64,000 nt of DNA from Euonymus europaeus (Eukaryota; Streptophyta; Magnoliopsida; Celastrales; Celastraceae). Positions 1 to 11,944 of the stretch are shown one piece after another. The DNA is taken from the NCBI GenBank assembly GCA_963580455.1, contig OY756963.1, forward strand, positions 17,131,555-17,195,554, read 5' to 3'. The first letter of the stretch is position 1; the number at the start of each line of letters is the position of its first letter. The notes beneath the pieces are model-generated. The model had not been told where the DNA came from, searched no databases, and saw only the letters and a list, made by a program, of their open reading frames with translations. The position numbers and the translations under genes are program-made.

Positions 1-59
1 TATTATTTGCATTTTTGGATTTTTCTTAGCTAGTTTTGAGCCAAAATTAGGGTACAACA
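1..59 (-). mobile_element. Terminal piece of a Tat/Ogre-type LTR
   Basis: The first 59 bases end in GGGTACAACA directly before retroelement coding sequence. The same ending closes the solo LTR at 24604, including the shared run CCAAAATTRGGGTACAACA. This is therefore one end of another copy of that LTR family, inserted in element A, with the rest lying left of the window. Strand is inferred from the family: the PBS-adjacent end of these LTRs carries the GTCGCCACC motif and is the left end on +. The target duplication cannot be checked because the other side is outside the window. Confidence 0.6.
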
Positions 60-520
60 TTGATCATAGGAGGACTTGCTGCGGGAGGGGAGAGTACTTC
101 CGCAGGAAGAGCGTATGCCCGACTTGGCAAAGACATTGCTAAGAGCAAGAAAGCCAGGAGGGAGGAAGAGCCTATCATCTTCTCGGAAAAGGATGAAGAA
201 GGCATTCAGTATCCTCACTATGATGCTTTGGTTATCCAAGCCGTCATAGCAAACTTTACCGTCCTAAAAATTCTAGTGGACAATGGCAGTGCAGCCGATA
301 TATTATTTTACCATTCCTTCAAGGCAATGAAGATATCCGAAGATAGATTGAGACCCGCGACAAAGCCTCTCTATGGATTCACTGGACAATCGGTCATGCC
401 AAAAGGAGTTATCAACCTCCCGATCACTCTAGGAACATACCCCCGAACCACAATGCAGATGGTTGATCTGCTAGTTGTAGATGTTAAAGCACCTTACAAC
501 GACATCATAGAAAGGCCATT
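60..520 (+). pseudogene. Element A: gag-pol protease fragment (Ty3/gypsy, Tat/Retand-like)
   Basis: An open frame encodes the linker and aspartic protease of a plant Ty3/gypsy polyprotein. The visible landmarks are IIGGLAAGGESTSAGRAYAR, the YPHYDALVI stretch, the active-site loop LVDNGSAADILF and the downstream LLVVDVKAPYNDII. The normal continuation after the YNxIIGRP motif is missing because an LTR begins at 521; the frame only runs on to 575 by reading into that LTR. The left side is cut by another LTR end at 59. The fragment therefore sits between two nested insertions and cannot make a working protease. Tat/Retand assignment is an inference from sequence style and from the antisense gene downstream. 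Confidence 0.8.
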
Positions 521-808
521 TGTCGCAACCGGTTTTGCGAGAGGAATTTTAAAAGAGAGTCGCCACCAATTGTAATAGGTTCAATTGGTCACCAATTAAA
601 AATGATTTGGTCTGCGAAAATCCAGAAAAATGGGTAAGTGAGTTTGTTACGTATGGGGAAGGTGTGCCAATTTAACTTTTATTATCCCATTATATGATTA
701 AGAAAATTAAAAGTGATATTTTAACGAAAATATATACATGAGGTACGATAATTAGACATAATATAAAAACTATATTGAGAGTCTAATATTGAGGTTCATG
801 AGACTCTT

Positions 809-1200
809 CCATCCAATGGTCAAATATCCATAAAACACTCTCACCTCAAGAATTTTGTCTAAAAGTGCATCCAATGCGTTCCCCAAATTAATTCCATCGT
901 CGGTTAATGCTTTCAATATAATTTTTAATATACAATATAAGTGCTAAAAGAAAATCCTCTCCATCCAATGGATGAGAATTTCATAAAAAATTCCTCAAGA
1001 ATCCGATCGAAAACATCCAATGTCAATCGATTGGTTCCGTCGTCGGATAAGCCTTTCAATATAATTTTTATATACAATATGAATGTTTTAAAAATATCCT
1101 CTCCATCCAATGGATGAGAACTTCATAAGATTTTATCCTCAAGAATCCTTTTGGGATAGCATCCAATGCTTCTCCGTTTGGTTCCATCGTCGGATCAACC
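809..1200. repeat. About 145-bp tandem repeat, three copies, inside LTR
   Basis: Three consecutive units share TCCATCCAATGG, a CTCAAGAAT box, GGTTCCRTCGTCGG and AATATAATTTTTATATACAATAT. The solo LTR of the same family at 21953 has this unit only once (about 22456-22580), so copy number varies between family members. Confidence 0.7.
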
Positions 1201-1574
1201 GCTACATGCTTCTAGCACCCTATAATCATGTATGCAATTTTGATTATTTTTGTTTTCACTATTTACATGGCCTTAGGCCCAAATACATATTTACAAACCC
1301 CAATTAATACTCAAAGCCCCAACCTAAATTTAAAAAACCAAAATACAACAAAGCCCAAAAGAATTAAAACCCCACATATGTGCATGTAACATCCGGCCCA
1401 TCAAACAAAAATCAAGGAACCCATAAATTTCTAAATCGGGCCCAAGCCTTACACCATATGTTTCTAGCCTAAATTTCTAAAAAGCCCAAATAAACACCTA
1501 AAGCCCTAAATACAATTTTAAGCATACACACAACATTCAAAGACTCAAAACTAAAAAATAAGAAGAAATACTCA

Positions 1575-2250
1575 TAATAAAGTTTCGGAAATACTGACTT
1601 TTGGAGCATTATCCGTGGTTCGATTTGGCTGGTTTTTTGACAGTGCTTAGCGGACAGTCGGTGCTTGATTCCGAACGGTGGGATTTGGATTTGAAGTTCC
1701 AGAAGATCAGTTTCAAAACTGGTTTCCAAACTGATTTTTTGTAGGGATATTTCTCAAAATGGGGTTCGGGAATGTTGATGGATGGAGGACTATCGGGGGT
1801 TGGGGTTTGCTGAGTTTTTGACAGTGGTTAGAGGACGGGGTGATATGGATTCTGAACGGTGGGATTTTGATTTGAAGTTCCAGAAGGTCAGTTTCGAAAC
1901 TGGTTTCCAAACTGATTTGTGTAAGGATATTTCTCCAAATGGAGTTCGGGAATGGTGAAAAATGGAGAGCTATCTGTGGTTGGATTTTGCTGATGTTTGG
2001 ACAGTGGTTAGAGAACAGAGTGATCTTGATTTTGCACGGTCGGATTGTGATTTAAAGTTTCGGAAGTTCAGTTTCGAAACTGGTTTCTAAACTGATTTGT
2101 GTAGGGATGTTTCTCAAAATGGGGTTTCAGGGATGTTGACGGATGGAGGGCTATCCGTGGTTCGATTGGCTGATTTTTGGACAGAGGTTAGAGGACAGAG
2201 TGATATTGATTTTGAACGGTCGGATTATGATTTGAAGTTTCAGAAGGTGG
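1575..2250. repeat. About 180-bp tandem repeat, roughly four copies, inside LTR
   Basis: Each unit contains GGTTYGATTTGGCTGATTTT, TTGGACAGTGGTTAGAG, GAACGGTGGGATT, GTTTCGAAACTGGTTTCCAA and GTAGGGATATTTCTCAAAATG. Equivalent points lie at about 1617, 1797, 1977 and 2158. The sister LTR has three units at 23375-23880. Confidence 0.8.
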
Positions 2251-2555
2251 ACGTATGATGGCAGTGAGGATGGTGGTTTGTGTGGTGATGTTGTGGTTTT
2301 TAGTGTATTGGGGGAGGAGAAGGATTGTGGTGGTGGCTTAATTTGAGAGAAGAGAGGGTTATGGGCTGCTGGATTCCAGAGAAGAAAGGTGTTTTTCCCC
2401 CCTTCTTTGAGTGACATTGTTTTGGTATAAGAAGAGAAGAGGTGGTGGTAGTGTTAGGGTAGGTGAAGATTAGGTGGGGGTGGGTGAATTAGTAGGTAGG
2501 AATGGTTGGTGGGTGATAGTGATGGAGGAGTGGGTGAAGATGGTGAGTGAGGGAT

Positions 2556-5500
2556 TAAACCGACACCAGTTGAAGATTTGGTGCCCATCCCGGTTGAGGT
2601 AGGCACAAACAAAAAATTCCATGTCGGTTCACAACTTGAAAGTAACCTGGCGAAACAGATAACCACTTTGTTACTTGACAATGTGAAAATTTTGCATGGA
2701 GTGCGGATGAAATGCCAGGAATTAGTCTGGATACTATCCAACATAATTTGAGCATCCGAACCGGTGCAAAATCGGTGAAACAAAAACGACAAAACTTCGC
2801 CATCGACAGACAGGAAGCCATAAAGGAGGAAGTGCGAAAGTTGGTTGAGGCTGACTTCATAAGAGAGGTTCATTATCCAGAGTGGTTGGCTAATGTCGTC
2901 ATGGTGTGAAAATCTAATGGTAAATGGAGGATGTGCGTTGACTTTACCGACCTGAATAAAGCCTGCCCCAAGGATAGCTACCCGCTCCCAAAGATAGACC
3001 AGCTGGTAGATGAAACGTCTGGCCATCAGTTGCTGAGTTTTCTTGATGCTTACTCGGGTTATCACGAGATAAGGATGAACCCGGCTGATGAGGAGGCAAC
3101 TTCCTTCATAACCCCGGAGGGCACATACTGTTACAAAGTAATGCCTTTCGGTTTGAAAAATGCCGAAGCAAATTATCAGCGTTTGGTGAATCATTCCTTC
3201 TCAGATCAGATAGGGAAGTCTATCGAGGCATATGTTGATGACATGGTGGTCAAAAGTAAAGCGGCAGTGGACCATCCTCGCGATTTGGAGAGAGTTTTCT
3301 CAACTCTCAATAAGTTCGGAATGAAGCCCGGACAAATGCGCCTTTGGTGTGGCTTCGGGAAAATTCCTTGGATTTTTAGTCACCAGTAGAGGAATTGAGG
3401 TCAACCCAGAAAAGGTTGATGCAATTATAACCATGGAACCGCCCCGGAATGTCAAGGAAGTGCAGAAGCTAACTGGACGAGCCGCTTCACTTGGAAGATT
3501 CCTGGCTCGATCCGGAGACCGGTGCAAACCTTTCTTCCAAGCGCTAAAGAAATCAAGGGAGTTTCATTGGACAGAGAAGTGTCAGAAGTCTTTTGAAAAC
3601 TTAAAGGACTACCTCGCACAACCTCCCCTCCTCACCTGCCCTAAAGAGGGTGAAATACTCTTTTTATACCTAGCCACTTCACAACATGCTGTCAGTGCGG
3701 TACTGATACGGGAAGAAGATAAAGTACAGAGTCCAGTCTACTACACCAGCAAGGTGATGTTAGATGCGGAGACCAGGTACTCCCATACCGAAAAACTGGC
3801 GTTTGAACTTATTGTTGCAGCATGAAAACTCAGGCCGTACTTCCAAGCCCACACCATAGTGGTCTTGACAGACCAACCACTCAAAAGTGTACTACAAAAG
3901 CCAGATGTATCCGGCAGACTGATTGAGTGGTCTATCGAACTTGGGGAATTCGACATTCAATTTAAACCACGCCAGGCCATAAAAGGGCAAGCCTTGGCTG
4001 ACTTCATAGTCGAATGCTATAATCCGACCAATGAGCAAGATCCCATACCAGCCCAAGAACAATGGGAGTTGTTTGTAGATGGATCTTTAAACAAAGATGG
4101 AAGCGGTGCAGAGATTTTACTAATTGGTCCGGGGGGCATATGTGTAGAACATGCGCTACATTTCAAGTTCAATGCATCCAACAATGAGGCTGAATATGAA
4201 GCTGTCTTAGCCGGATTAAGGATGGCGCGGGAGCTGGAGGTTAAAAATTTGATTATTAACAGTGATTCCCAGCTCGTCACAGAGCAGATTAAGGGAGAGT
4301 ATGAGGCAAGAGGAACAAATATGTTGAGGTATCTTGCTGCGGCAAGGACATTGATAGCTGAGATCACTAAAGTGGAAATAAGGCAGATACCACCAGAACA
4401 AAATGCTAAGGCCGATATTTTAGCAAGATTAGCATCAGCGCACTCGACAAAAGTCCCCACCGCGGTGCACATAGAAATTCTTCCCCAGCGAAGTATCGAT
4501 GTTGCAGAAAGCGTAGTGGAGATAGATTTCGAGCCGATCGGGATAGACCCAATTCGGAACTACCTACAAAATGGAACACTGCCAGATGATCGGAATGAGG
4601 CAAAAAGTTTAAGAAAAAGAGCAGCAAGATATACAATTTTGCAGGGAGAATTGTATAGGAGATCATTTACGCTGCCCTATTTGAGATGTCTACCACCAAG
4701 AGAGGCAGACTATGCTCTTAGAGAAGTCCACGAAGGGATCTGTGGAAGTCATATTGGTGCAAAGTCACTCAGTCACAAAGTGCTGCGATGCGGATATTAC
4801 TGGCCTAGTACGATGAAAGATGCAAAAGATCTGGTACAGAAATGCGACAGATGTCAGAGGCATTCGAATGTTCCTAGGTTGCCATCATCTGACATGATAC
4901 CAGTCTAGAATCCATGCCCCTTTGCTCAGTGAGGAATGGACCTCCTCGAGCCATTTGTACAAACGGCAGGGCAAAGGAGAAATTTAATAGTAGCGGTTGA
5001 CTACTTCACCAAATGGATTGAGGTTGAGCCATTAACAACTATCTTAGAACAAAAAGTGATTTGACTTCATTTAGAGAATAATAGTATGCCGGTACGGCTT
5101 GCCACAAGCATTCATTGTAGACAACGGCAGACAATTTGTCGGAAGAAGGATGCATAAATTTTGTGAGGACCTCAAGATTGACCTGAGGATCACCTCGGTA
5201 GCACACCCGCAAGCAAATGGACAAGCCGAAGTAACTAAACAAACCATCCTAGAGGGGATAAAAACCAGGTTAGATGGGACGAAGGGAAAGTGGTTAGAAG
5301 AACTTCCTTCAGTGCTCTGGTCATACTGTACCACCCCCAAAACGTCAACTGGCGAGACACCATTTTCACTCACTTTTGGTACAGAGGCAGAGATCCCTGT
5401 AGAGATTGGAATTCCTTCCGCAAGGATTACCAACTACATTGAGCCGGGGAACAATGAAATGCTCTTTAGCAATCTTGATCTTTTAGAAGAAACAAGAGAA

Positions 5501-5690
5501 CTGGCCAGAATCCGAACCACAGCATACAAACAGCGCACGGCTCGGTACCATAATAAACAGGTGAAAGGGAGGAAGTTCTCAATAGGCGACCTAGTTCTAA
5601 GAAAGGTCGAAGCCACCGGGAAACTTGGAAGGTCCATACCGGGTTACAAAAATCCTAAGGAATGGCACCTACAAGATTGAAGACCCACAC
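2556..5690 (+). pseudogene. Element A: pol pseudogene (RT, RNase H, integrase)
   Basis: This is the rest of the Ty3/gypsy polyprotein. RT has the CVDFTDLNKACPKDSYPLPKID block (about 2931) and the catalytic AYVDDMVVKSK (about 3230). The RT-linked RNase H follows. A second RNase H of the Tat type reads WELFVDGSLNKDGSG (about 4066) with NNEAEYEAVLAGLRMA. The integrase zinc finger (H-H then CDRCQR, about 4735-4860) and core residues in VDYFTKWIE, FIVDNGRQF and PQANGQAE are also visible. It is dead: stops lie at 2907-2909, 3823-3825, 4906-4908 and just after. A small deletion shifts the frame near 3330, and the integrase core is scrambled at about 5040-5100. The 5' part was lost with the LTR deletion. 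Confidence 0.9.
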
Positions 5691-6176
5691 CAACCGAAGG
5701 ATATGAGGTCCTGAAATGTGGATAATCTCAAACGCTATTTTGTGTGATGCTATTAATTTTAGCAGTTAGGAATTATTGCTTTAGTAAATTTTATTTTATT
5801 TTATTTTAACTTGTTTCAGTTTGAAGAAATAAAGTGCTGGCACAAAGCATTTCTTTTTATGATAAAAATTTACTTTCAGGAATCATACAAATACGTGATG
5901 CTTCGGTCCGGACGAATGGTCAATATACCGGGCAATGAAATTATCAGCCTTAGCCTAACTCAAGTGCTTGAGCACTCGGAAGAGTTAATAAGCACGGCCG
6001 GCACACTTAAAGAGTCACAAGCCGGGCCGACACACTAATATTGTGACAAACCGGGCCGGCAAATACTCAAAAAAGATGAAGATAAAAGCATGACATGGAT
6101 AATAAAATTTCAAACATTACATCATCATAAAAAAAACTGCAACGTAAAAACAGGAAAGTCGTTCTACAAATAAAAA
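5691..6176. other. Element A spacer between pol and antisense gene
   Basis: There is no convincing gene. It holds an AT-rich stretch (about 5760-5810) and three GC-rich short repeats of the type CCGGGCCGGC with CACAC or CACTT tails at about 5996-6055. The position, between integrase and an antisense gene, matches the long 3' non-coding region of Retand/Grande-type elements. Confidence 0.5.
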
Positions 6177-8552
6177 CTATCTTTTAAAAAGATAGGAATT
6201 TAAAAGCCCGTCCCGATCCGGGATACGAGGACACAAATTCAGTTCATTAAAAATTAATTGATATTCGTCGGCACGGGTATCGTCCTCGTCAGCATTTTGA
6301 CCGAGATCTTGAGAAGCCGCCTCAGTATGAGCCAAATCAGCCAAAAAGGAAGTAGCCGGTTCCGGAGCGAGATCCGCAGCCTGAGTGACTGGAGAACCTC
6401 TGACACGAACGGGGTCATCAGAGGTTACATCCACAATAGATGTCTCCTGCTTACTGTCCCGGTCCGGCTCTGTCTCGGAATCCTCCTCGAGAGCTTTCTT
6501 CCTCCGCTCCTCAGCCAGGCGGCATTTCTCGTAGATTTCCTCTTTGGACTCAGTCAGATCATCTTTCCCGGCAAGCAAAGGGAAGATAGGGTCTAGGATG
6601 GACACATCCAAGCCGCCCTGGATCAGGGCTCGGCGAGCCATCTTGATCCCTCCTCTAAGACCAAAATAGCCTTCTTGGCGTCGGCCCATGGCGAACTCCT
6701 CCGACTATTTGAAGTCTTCTACATCGGTCCGGTGCCCAGCCTGGTAAGAAAACTCTACCTCAGTACGAAGTCTTTCTTCAAAAGCAGCTTTGTTGGCCTT
6801 AAGTTCTTCCTCCAGCCGGGCTGCTTCATCCTTATATTTGGCGACATGGGAGGTAGCAGTGGACAGATCATTCATCAAACTAGCCATCTCCAGTTTGAGC
6901 CGCTCAAGTTCCGTCTCAGTCTTGGCACGAGCCGGGGCCGCAACATCTGCCCTCTCCAAAGCAGCAAACTTATTATGAGCCATAGATGTAATTCCCCCCG
7001 GCAGAGTTGCCAAGATAGCAGTAAGCTATAAAAAAAGAGAGAGATTAAGTCCAAAAATAAAAAGAAAAGGGAAAACAATTGGGCGAGGCAGGAATTGATA
7101 CCTTCATGGCCTAAACATTGAGCTCCCCTATCCGATTCGTTAGTGGCATGTCCTCGTACATTTTATAATCCGCTGGCATCGGGATCTGGGACACCATTCT
7201 GGACGTGACAGCTGGGCGGCTCATGGTGTCCGACACCAAAACCCAAAAATCGGGCGGTGTGGCTGCAAGTCAGCAGAAGCGATGTTTCCCAAGGAAAGAA
7301 CATCGACCCGGAGTGGATTGATCGGGAGGCTGGACAGAGCCACAGTTCGCATTGTTCTTGTTGTAGTCCCCCAATTTGGAGCCTCAAGAGCGGCACGGGC
7401 GGCGGCGGTCTCCCCAGTTAAGTTCCGCCTTGATCTTTTTAGAGGCGGAAGCGGCCCAACAACTTCCCGGGCCGAAACGATCTTTTTCTTTAGGGGCCTC
7501 TTTTTTGGATGGGTCAGCCCCCTCGGCATGCGATTGAATCATTGCTAAATATTCATCCATGCTCGATAAATCTGAAGAAAATAAGATAAAGGTCATAAAT
7601 CATTTAAAGAACCAAAGCATTTAAAACCATAATAAAATTCTATCCCGGACCAACCTCTTTGGGCAATATCCGAGACGAAGGCCTGTGAGTAATCCTCAAA
7701 GTTAAATCTCCTATCCTCCGGGGCGTGAAGGGGAAGAAGAGTTCTTAAACGGGCAAGCCAACCATCCTCCTCGTCAGAAAGATTAGGAAGGCTATTAAAG
7801 AAAGTTAGCCTCGGAACTCCGTATGTGTTGCGGAATGGAAGCTCCTCATCGGCTTTGATTGGGACAGTCACGAAAAGTATGAAGGTTTCCATTGTTTTAT
7901 GGATGATTCATACCGGAATGGTCTGATTGGGTCCCAAAATTGAAAATAATAAAGACCCCTTTCACGGGGATGATGGTTAATTTGGAACAAGTGTTGCAAC
8001 ACTTGGGATGAGAACGGTATGTCATACAAATGGCAAAGTGTTAGAATGGTGCTAAGGAATAACCAGGAATTGGGAGTAAGGCATCCCGAACATATGTTGA
8101 AACGGCGGAAAAAGCTAGTTAAAGCTCGAGGGTATGGGATGCGGGCCTCAAGTTTCAAACTTTGAGCCATGACAACAAAAGTGTTGTGATCCGGACTAAG
8201 TGGGTGTTCACCGTTCTCTATGGCTTAGCATGGCCAGGGAATATTATATTTATCTTTCAGAAGATTCACCAGATCATTTGGACACCTCGTACCGGATAGG
8301 CTAGACGGTTCTACATCCTTCAACCCCGGGATACCGCCCCGGCGAAGGTTTGGTCTCTCATATTCCTTAGACGCTACCTCGGATTTTTTTGTTAAAAACT
8401 ATCTGTACAGACTCACTATGGGCATCCGGGGCACCTACTCCTACATCTAACGGCTGTTCAGATGACTAGAAAGTATAGCCTGTACTAGAAGATGTATCGG
8501 AGGAGGAACTCGAGGTCCCGCTCCGGTGTGGTTGTTCCCAGCCGGAAGACAT
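6177..8552 (-). pseudogene. Element A: antisense gene, putative gypsy-type transposon domain protein (decayed)
   Basis: Read on the minus strand, a multi-exon-looking gene runs opposite to pol. It starts MSSGWEQPHRSGTSSSSSDT at 8552. A conserved block at 8170-7880 reads LTPNSWLFLSTILTLCHLY, then HHPRERGLYYFQFW and SSIKQWKPSYF. This is the pattern of the plant 'putative gypsy-type transposon' domain (Transposase_28-like). Further coding lies at 7860-7650 and 7577-7400, separated by what looks like an intron (GTTGGT donor near 7650, TTTTCTTCAG acceptor near 7578). A coiled-coil region follows at 7013-6705, then an acidic C-terminal part at 6689-6177. The N-terminal part has several stops. Antisense genes at this position are known from Retand and Grande elements; their function is unclear. 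Confidence 0.65.
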
Positions 8553-8716
8553 GAGACACTAAGCAAGAAAACAAGGTAGATAACTAACCTGGAAAGTTAA
8601 GCTGTGTGGCTTAGAGTGATTTTCACGGGATGGCTCAGATTTATGTTTTGGAACGGCACGGAAGTGGATCGGGATATGTAATGACAATGATAGTGAATGA
8701 ATTCAACGTTCTGTCC

Positions 8717-8724
8717 TTTATATA
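8717..8724 (-). promoter_or_regulatory. TATA box of the antisense gene
   Basis: The minus strand reads CACTATATAAAGG, a good plant TATA box, 165 bp upstream of the antisense start codon at 8552 and within the 3' region of element A. This supports the antisense gene having its own promoter; no transcript evidence is available here. Confidence 0.55.
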
Positions 8725-8870
8725 GTGATTTTTGAACCAGATCGGATGGTCCAAAACGGCTGACAGCTCATCCGTCTTGATCGGGGCCGTCAATCTCAAA
8801 CGTCGCCTCGGCATTAAATCCCCTAACATAACTCTTGCATTGAAATACGTGAAAATGACGCATCAATTCA

Positions 8871-8886
8871 AGAGCTGGGGGGCAAC
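8871..8886 (+). other. Polypurine tract of element A
   Basis: AGAGCTGGGGGGCAAC lies immediately before the TGATAGG start of the 3' LTR, the expected place and composition for the plus-strand primer of a Ty3/gypsy element on +. Confidence 0.6.
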
Positions 8887-9566
8887 TGATAGGCCTAAAA
8901 TAACCCCACGAATAAGATAAAAACACGTGTCACCATTAATGTATCCCGGATGAACATCTCTATGGAATGACCACCGGCCCAATACACTGGTCTTGCTTAT
9001 GAAGGTTCCACACCGGTCCAGCATGAGGAGAAACCTCTCCGGCCCATACCATATCAACGGGCGAAGCCTATTGGCCATACCGGCCCAGGTTCCTTGAAGC
9101 CCTGCACCGGCCCGGTCACCCATGCCAAGATAAGTGTTCCACTCCGTGACAAATATGAGACAGTAAGGTTCTAACCTGTGTCCAACCCTTATTGGGATAC
9201 TGAAATTATAAGAGTCCAACTCCAAATAAGAAAAAGAGTCCTAAGAGGACTGTGCCTCCGAATAATACGCTCAACCAATAAATCAAAGAGTTTTACTATC
9301 CGTAAAACTCGGGCCAGTTGACACCTAATAAAAGGGAACCTCGTTCTCAGGTAATTTTTAATGACTGTTTGCTATTCAAACTCATAAAAGAGCTCTGCAT
9401 ACCGGGGCACTTCTAATAACTGAATCCATACTGACTTGAGCGTCGAAGCGCCTACGCCTGAGGACAACCTCAGGCCCGGGTCTTTAAACTCACGTTTGTT
9501 CGAATTTATTTCAGGACACTCACCTGGTACAGCCCCAGCCTGATCGACTGATCGTCATTACGGCAC
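8887..9566 (+). mobile_element. 3' LTR of element A
   Basis: It starts TGATAGGCCTAAAATAACCCC after the PPT. Near its end it has the conserved gypsy block TTGAGCGTCGAAGCGCCTACG followed by a T-rich stretch and CAGGACACTCACC, as in Retand-type U5 regions. The right boundary is uncertain: 9566 (TTACGGCA) is chosen because a tRNA-like repeat follows. The 5' LTR is outside the window, so the ends cannot be confirmed by pairing. Confidence 0.6.
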
Positions 9567-9700
9567 TGTCAACTTGGCTCAGTGGTACTAGGACTTACAC
9601 TGGGGCGCCTATAAAGGTGACCATCCAGGTTCGATCCTGGGTAAGGCGGGGAGTAGGTAAACAATGTCACCCCAAATATAAAATATATTTCCAACAGCCT
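9567..9700 (+). mobile_element. tRNA-like SINE
   Basis: A perfect RNA polymerase III A box (TGGCTCAGTGG, 9575-9585) and B box (GGTTCGATCC, 9628-9637) are spaced as in a tRNA, but the stretch does not fold as a complete tRNA and is followed by GTAAGGCGGGGAGTAGG. This is the head of a plant SINE. Its 3' limit and target duplication are not clear. It lies at the outer edge of the 3' LTR of element A. Confidence 0.55.
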
Positions 9701-11944
9701 CCCCTTGCTCCATTCTTCAAAACCCACAAGCTTCTGCAACTATTGAGGAATCTGTGTGGCTACATTACCAACAAATAGTAAGATTGGACTGATTTTAAAG
9801 ATTTTTTTAGCGGGAAAGTGTACAAAAGCGTGAAAGGCATCGGTGTATCTTCTTTTGATAAAAAGGTTCAGCTATTAATTATTTGATAAAAATGGTTACT
9901 TTTAAAAAATACAAAAAATTGCAACAGGGAGAAAGCTCTTCAATGGTGACCTGGTGGGCGGTGAAGTAGAAGCGGTGAAGTAGAGATGCAAGGGAGTGAT
10001 AATTGTTGCACCAAACTCATTAGGCTTAATGCTTGATAGATCCTTGTAAATAATCTTGTGATCCACTAAGGATATTCATTAATCTCATAGCCCAATAGAT
10101 CTATGGGTTCATAAAATTTATTCAATTAAGTTCAAAATTAATTAATCATATTTTTAAAGGTAAAAAATTAACATTACCTGCATTTATTTCAACGGAATTT
10201 TTTTTTTCTTTTTTTTGAACGTTGGAAACACATTTCCATTAAAAGTTGAATGTAATAAATTGTCATATTACATAATATTATCTCCACCCAAAGGCTGTAA
10301 GGTGTCTATTTTGACAAACGAATACGTTAAAATTAATGTGAAATAACATCGCTTGTATAATCATGCTAATACAATGAAGGCTTAGATTCTAATAATTTAT
10401 TAGAACACGAAAAAAACAGCTTAAGATCAAGCTGACCTAAAATGTTCTTCAACAATTAATACAGCTGTCACAATACCCAAAATATAAAACAATTAGATTA
10501 ATTTGGTTGAAATAATTAACCCTAAATAATTGCTCCAAAATAGCAAGCCTTATAAAGCATGCAATTGTCAGTCCAAATCTCAAGGTCGAATTTTCGATCC
10601 AAATATTTGGACTTGTATTTTGTTATGAATATATTTAACTTTAACTTAACCTTTTCCGATAATAAGAGAATGTGAATAATAATAAAAAAAACTTGTGATA
10701 AATATGTAAAATATATTTAAAATTTTGAGTATAATTATCAAATTATTGTATAATTCTTAAAATATACTGAAAAATTATAGTATAATTCTCAAAATATACT
10801 AATTTTTTTAAATAATTCTAAAATCACACTATAATTATCAAAATATACTACAAAATTAAGATATAATTTCAATATGTAAATGAGATCAACACCCAATGAA
10901 TTAGTATTAATAAATGAGATTAACTTTAAAGAACTTGTCTTTGAACTTGATTCTATTGAACTAGCGTCTGGACTTGTTTCTATTAAACAAATATAACAAA
11001 TCATATAGTAAATTCGTCTCAAAGTTAGTTTATTAACTAAATGTATAGAAACACTATAACTATTATTTAAGATAGAGAACTCTAAGTAATATGATGCAAA
11101 TCCTATTTTAACTATTTTTTATATTTTATTCCCTAAACTGGGGGAAATAATGTTTAAATAATATGGTGTAGATATTCTTAATAAATCTCTACTACTAGAG
11201 TTGTTTTCTTTATTTATTTCTTTCCTTTGAAGCATACACTATTTTAAAATGTCAAATATCTGGATTGGGGACCAATGTTTCATTTTTTATGCATCAAATA
11301 CTTATAACTATTTTTTTGAAAATTAATGGATAACATGTATTTATCATATCATTTTTTGGAAAATAACTAAATTATTTTAAAAAAATTCATAACAAATATG
11401 AACCTTAAGATAAAAGTAAGTTAGATCGTAGATCTTGCTAAATTTTTTAGTTTCGAAGATAAACTTAAAAATCAATGGCTAAAATTGTTTATATATATAT
11501 ATATTGTATCTATTATGATTTTTGGAAAAAAATTTAATGAAACCAATGAATTTTTTATTAACGCAATTTTTAAATTTTCAAAAATTCTATCACTTTTCAT
11601 GATTATTTTGCATTAGTAAAAACACAAAAAAAAAATCAATGAACCAAGCCAAAGAGATTGACATGTGACAAAATGACATGCTTCCTGTATAACATTTTGT
11701 TATTGTGCGTGTGTTGCCAAATTAGAGAAAAAAATTCCTGATAATCATCACAAATAAATAAAAAATCATTATTTAGGGATGAGAGGGGACGGGGAGAGGC
11801 AAGAGAGGCATTTTTATGGTATTTTAATTTTTTAAAATTGATGAAGGGTATTTTAAATAGTCTAAGTAAATTCGATGGATTTATTGGTATATTTGATTGG
11901 GTCATGGATTTAATGGTGTATAGGTTTACAAGGAGGGACCTATT
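9701..11944. other. AT-rich intergenic DNA
   Basis: No gene is visible. A short diffuse repeat of TATAATTCTCAAAATATACT occurs about five times at 10725-10880, and a short (TA)n lies near 11490-11505. The rest is AT-rich single-copy-looking spacer with only chance ORFs. Confidence 0.5.

Larger units (their letters stand above)
521..2545 (-). mobile_element. Long LTR (Tat/Ogre type) nested in element A, one end lost
   Basis: It begins TGTCGCAACCGGTTTTGCG, as does the solo LTR at 21953, and shares the GTCGCCACCAATTG motif about 40 bp inside and the 180-bp repeats farther in. Insertion is inside the protease frame, directly after the bases CCATT. The far end (expected GGGGTACAACA plus a second CCATT) is absent: LTR similarity fades around 2400-2545 and pol coding resumes near 2556 in the RT-upstream region. 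A deletion therefore removed the LTR end and several hundred bases of pol. There is no gene in this stretch; short ORFs here are chance. Confidence 0.75.

Noticed and set aside
2454..3194. 246-codon minus-strand ORF
   Set aside because: It is the shadow of the element A RT region on +, which matches RT motifs.
9567..9700. A complete tRNA gene
   Set aside because: A and B boxes are present but acceptor and anticodon stems cannot be paired; better explained as a SINE.
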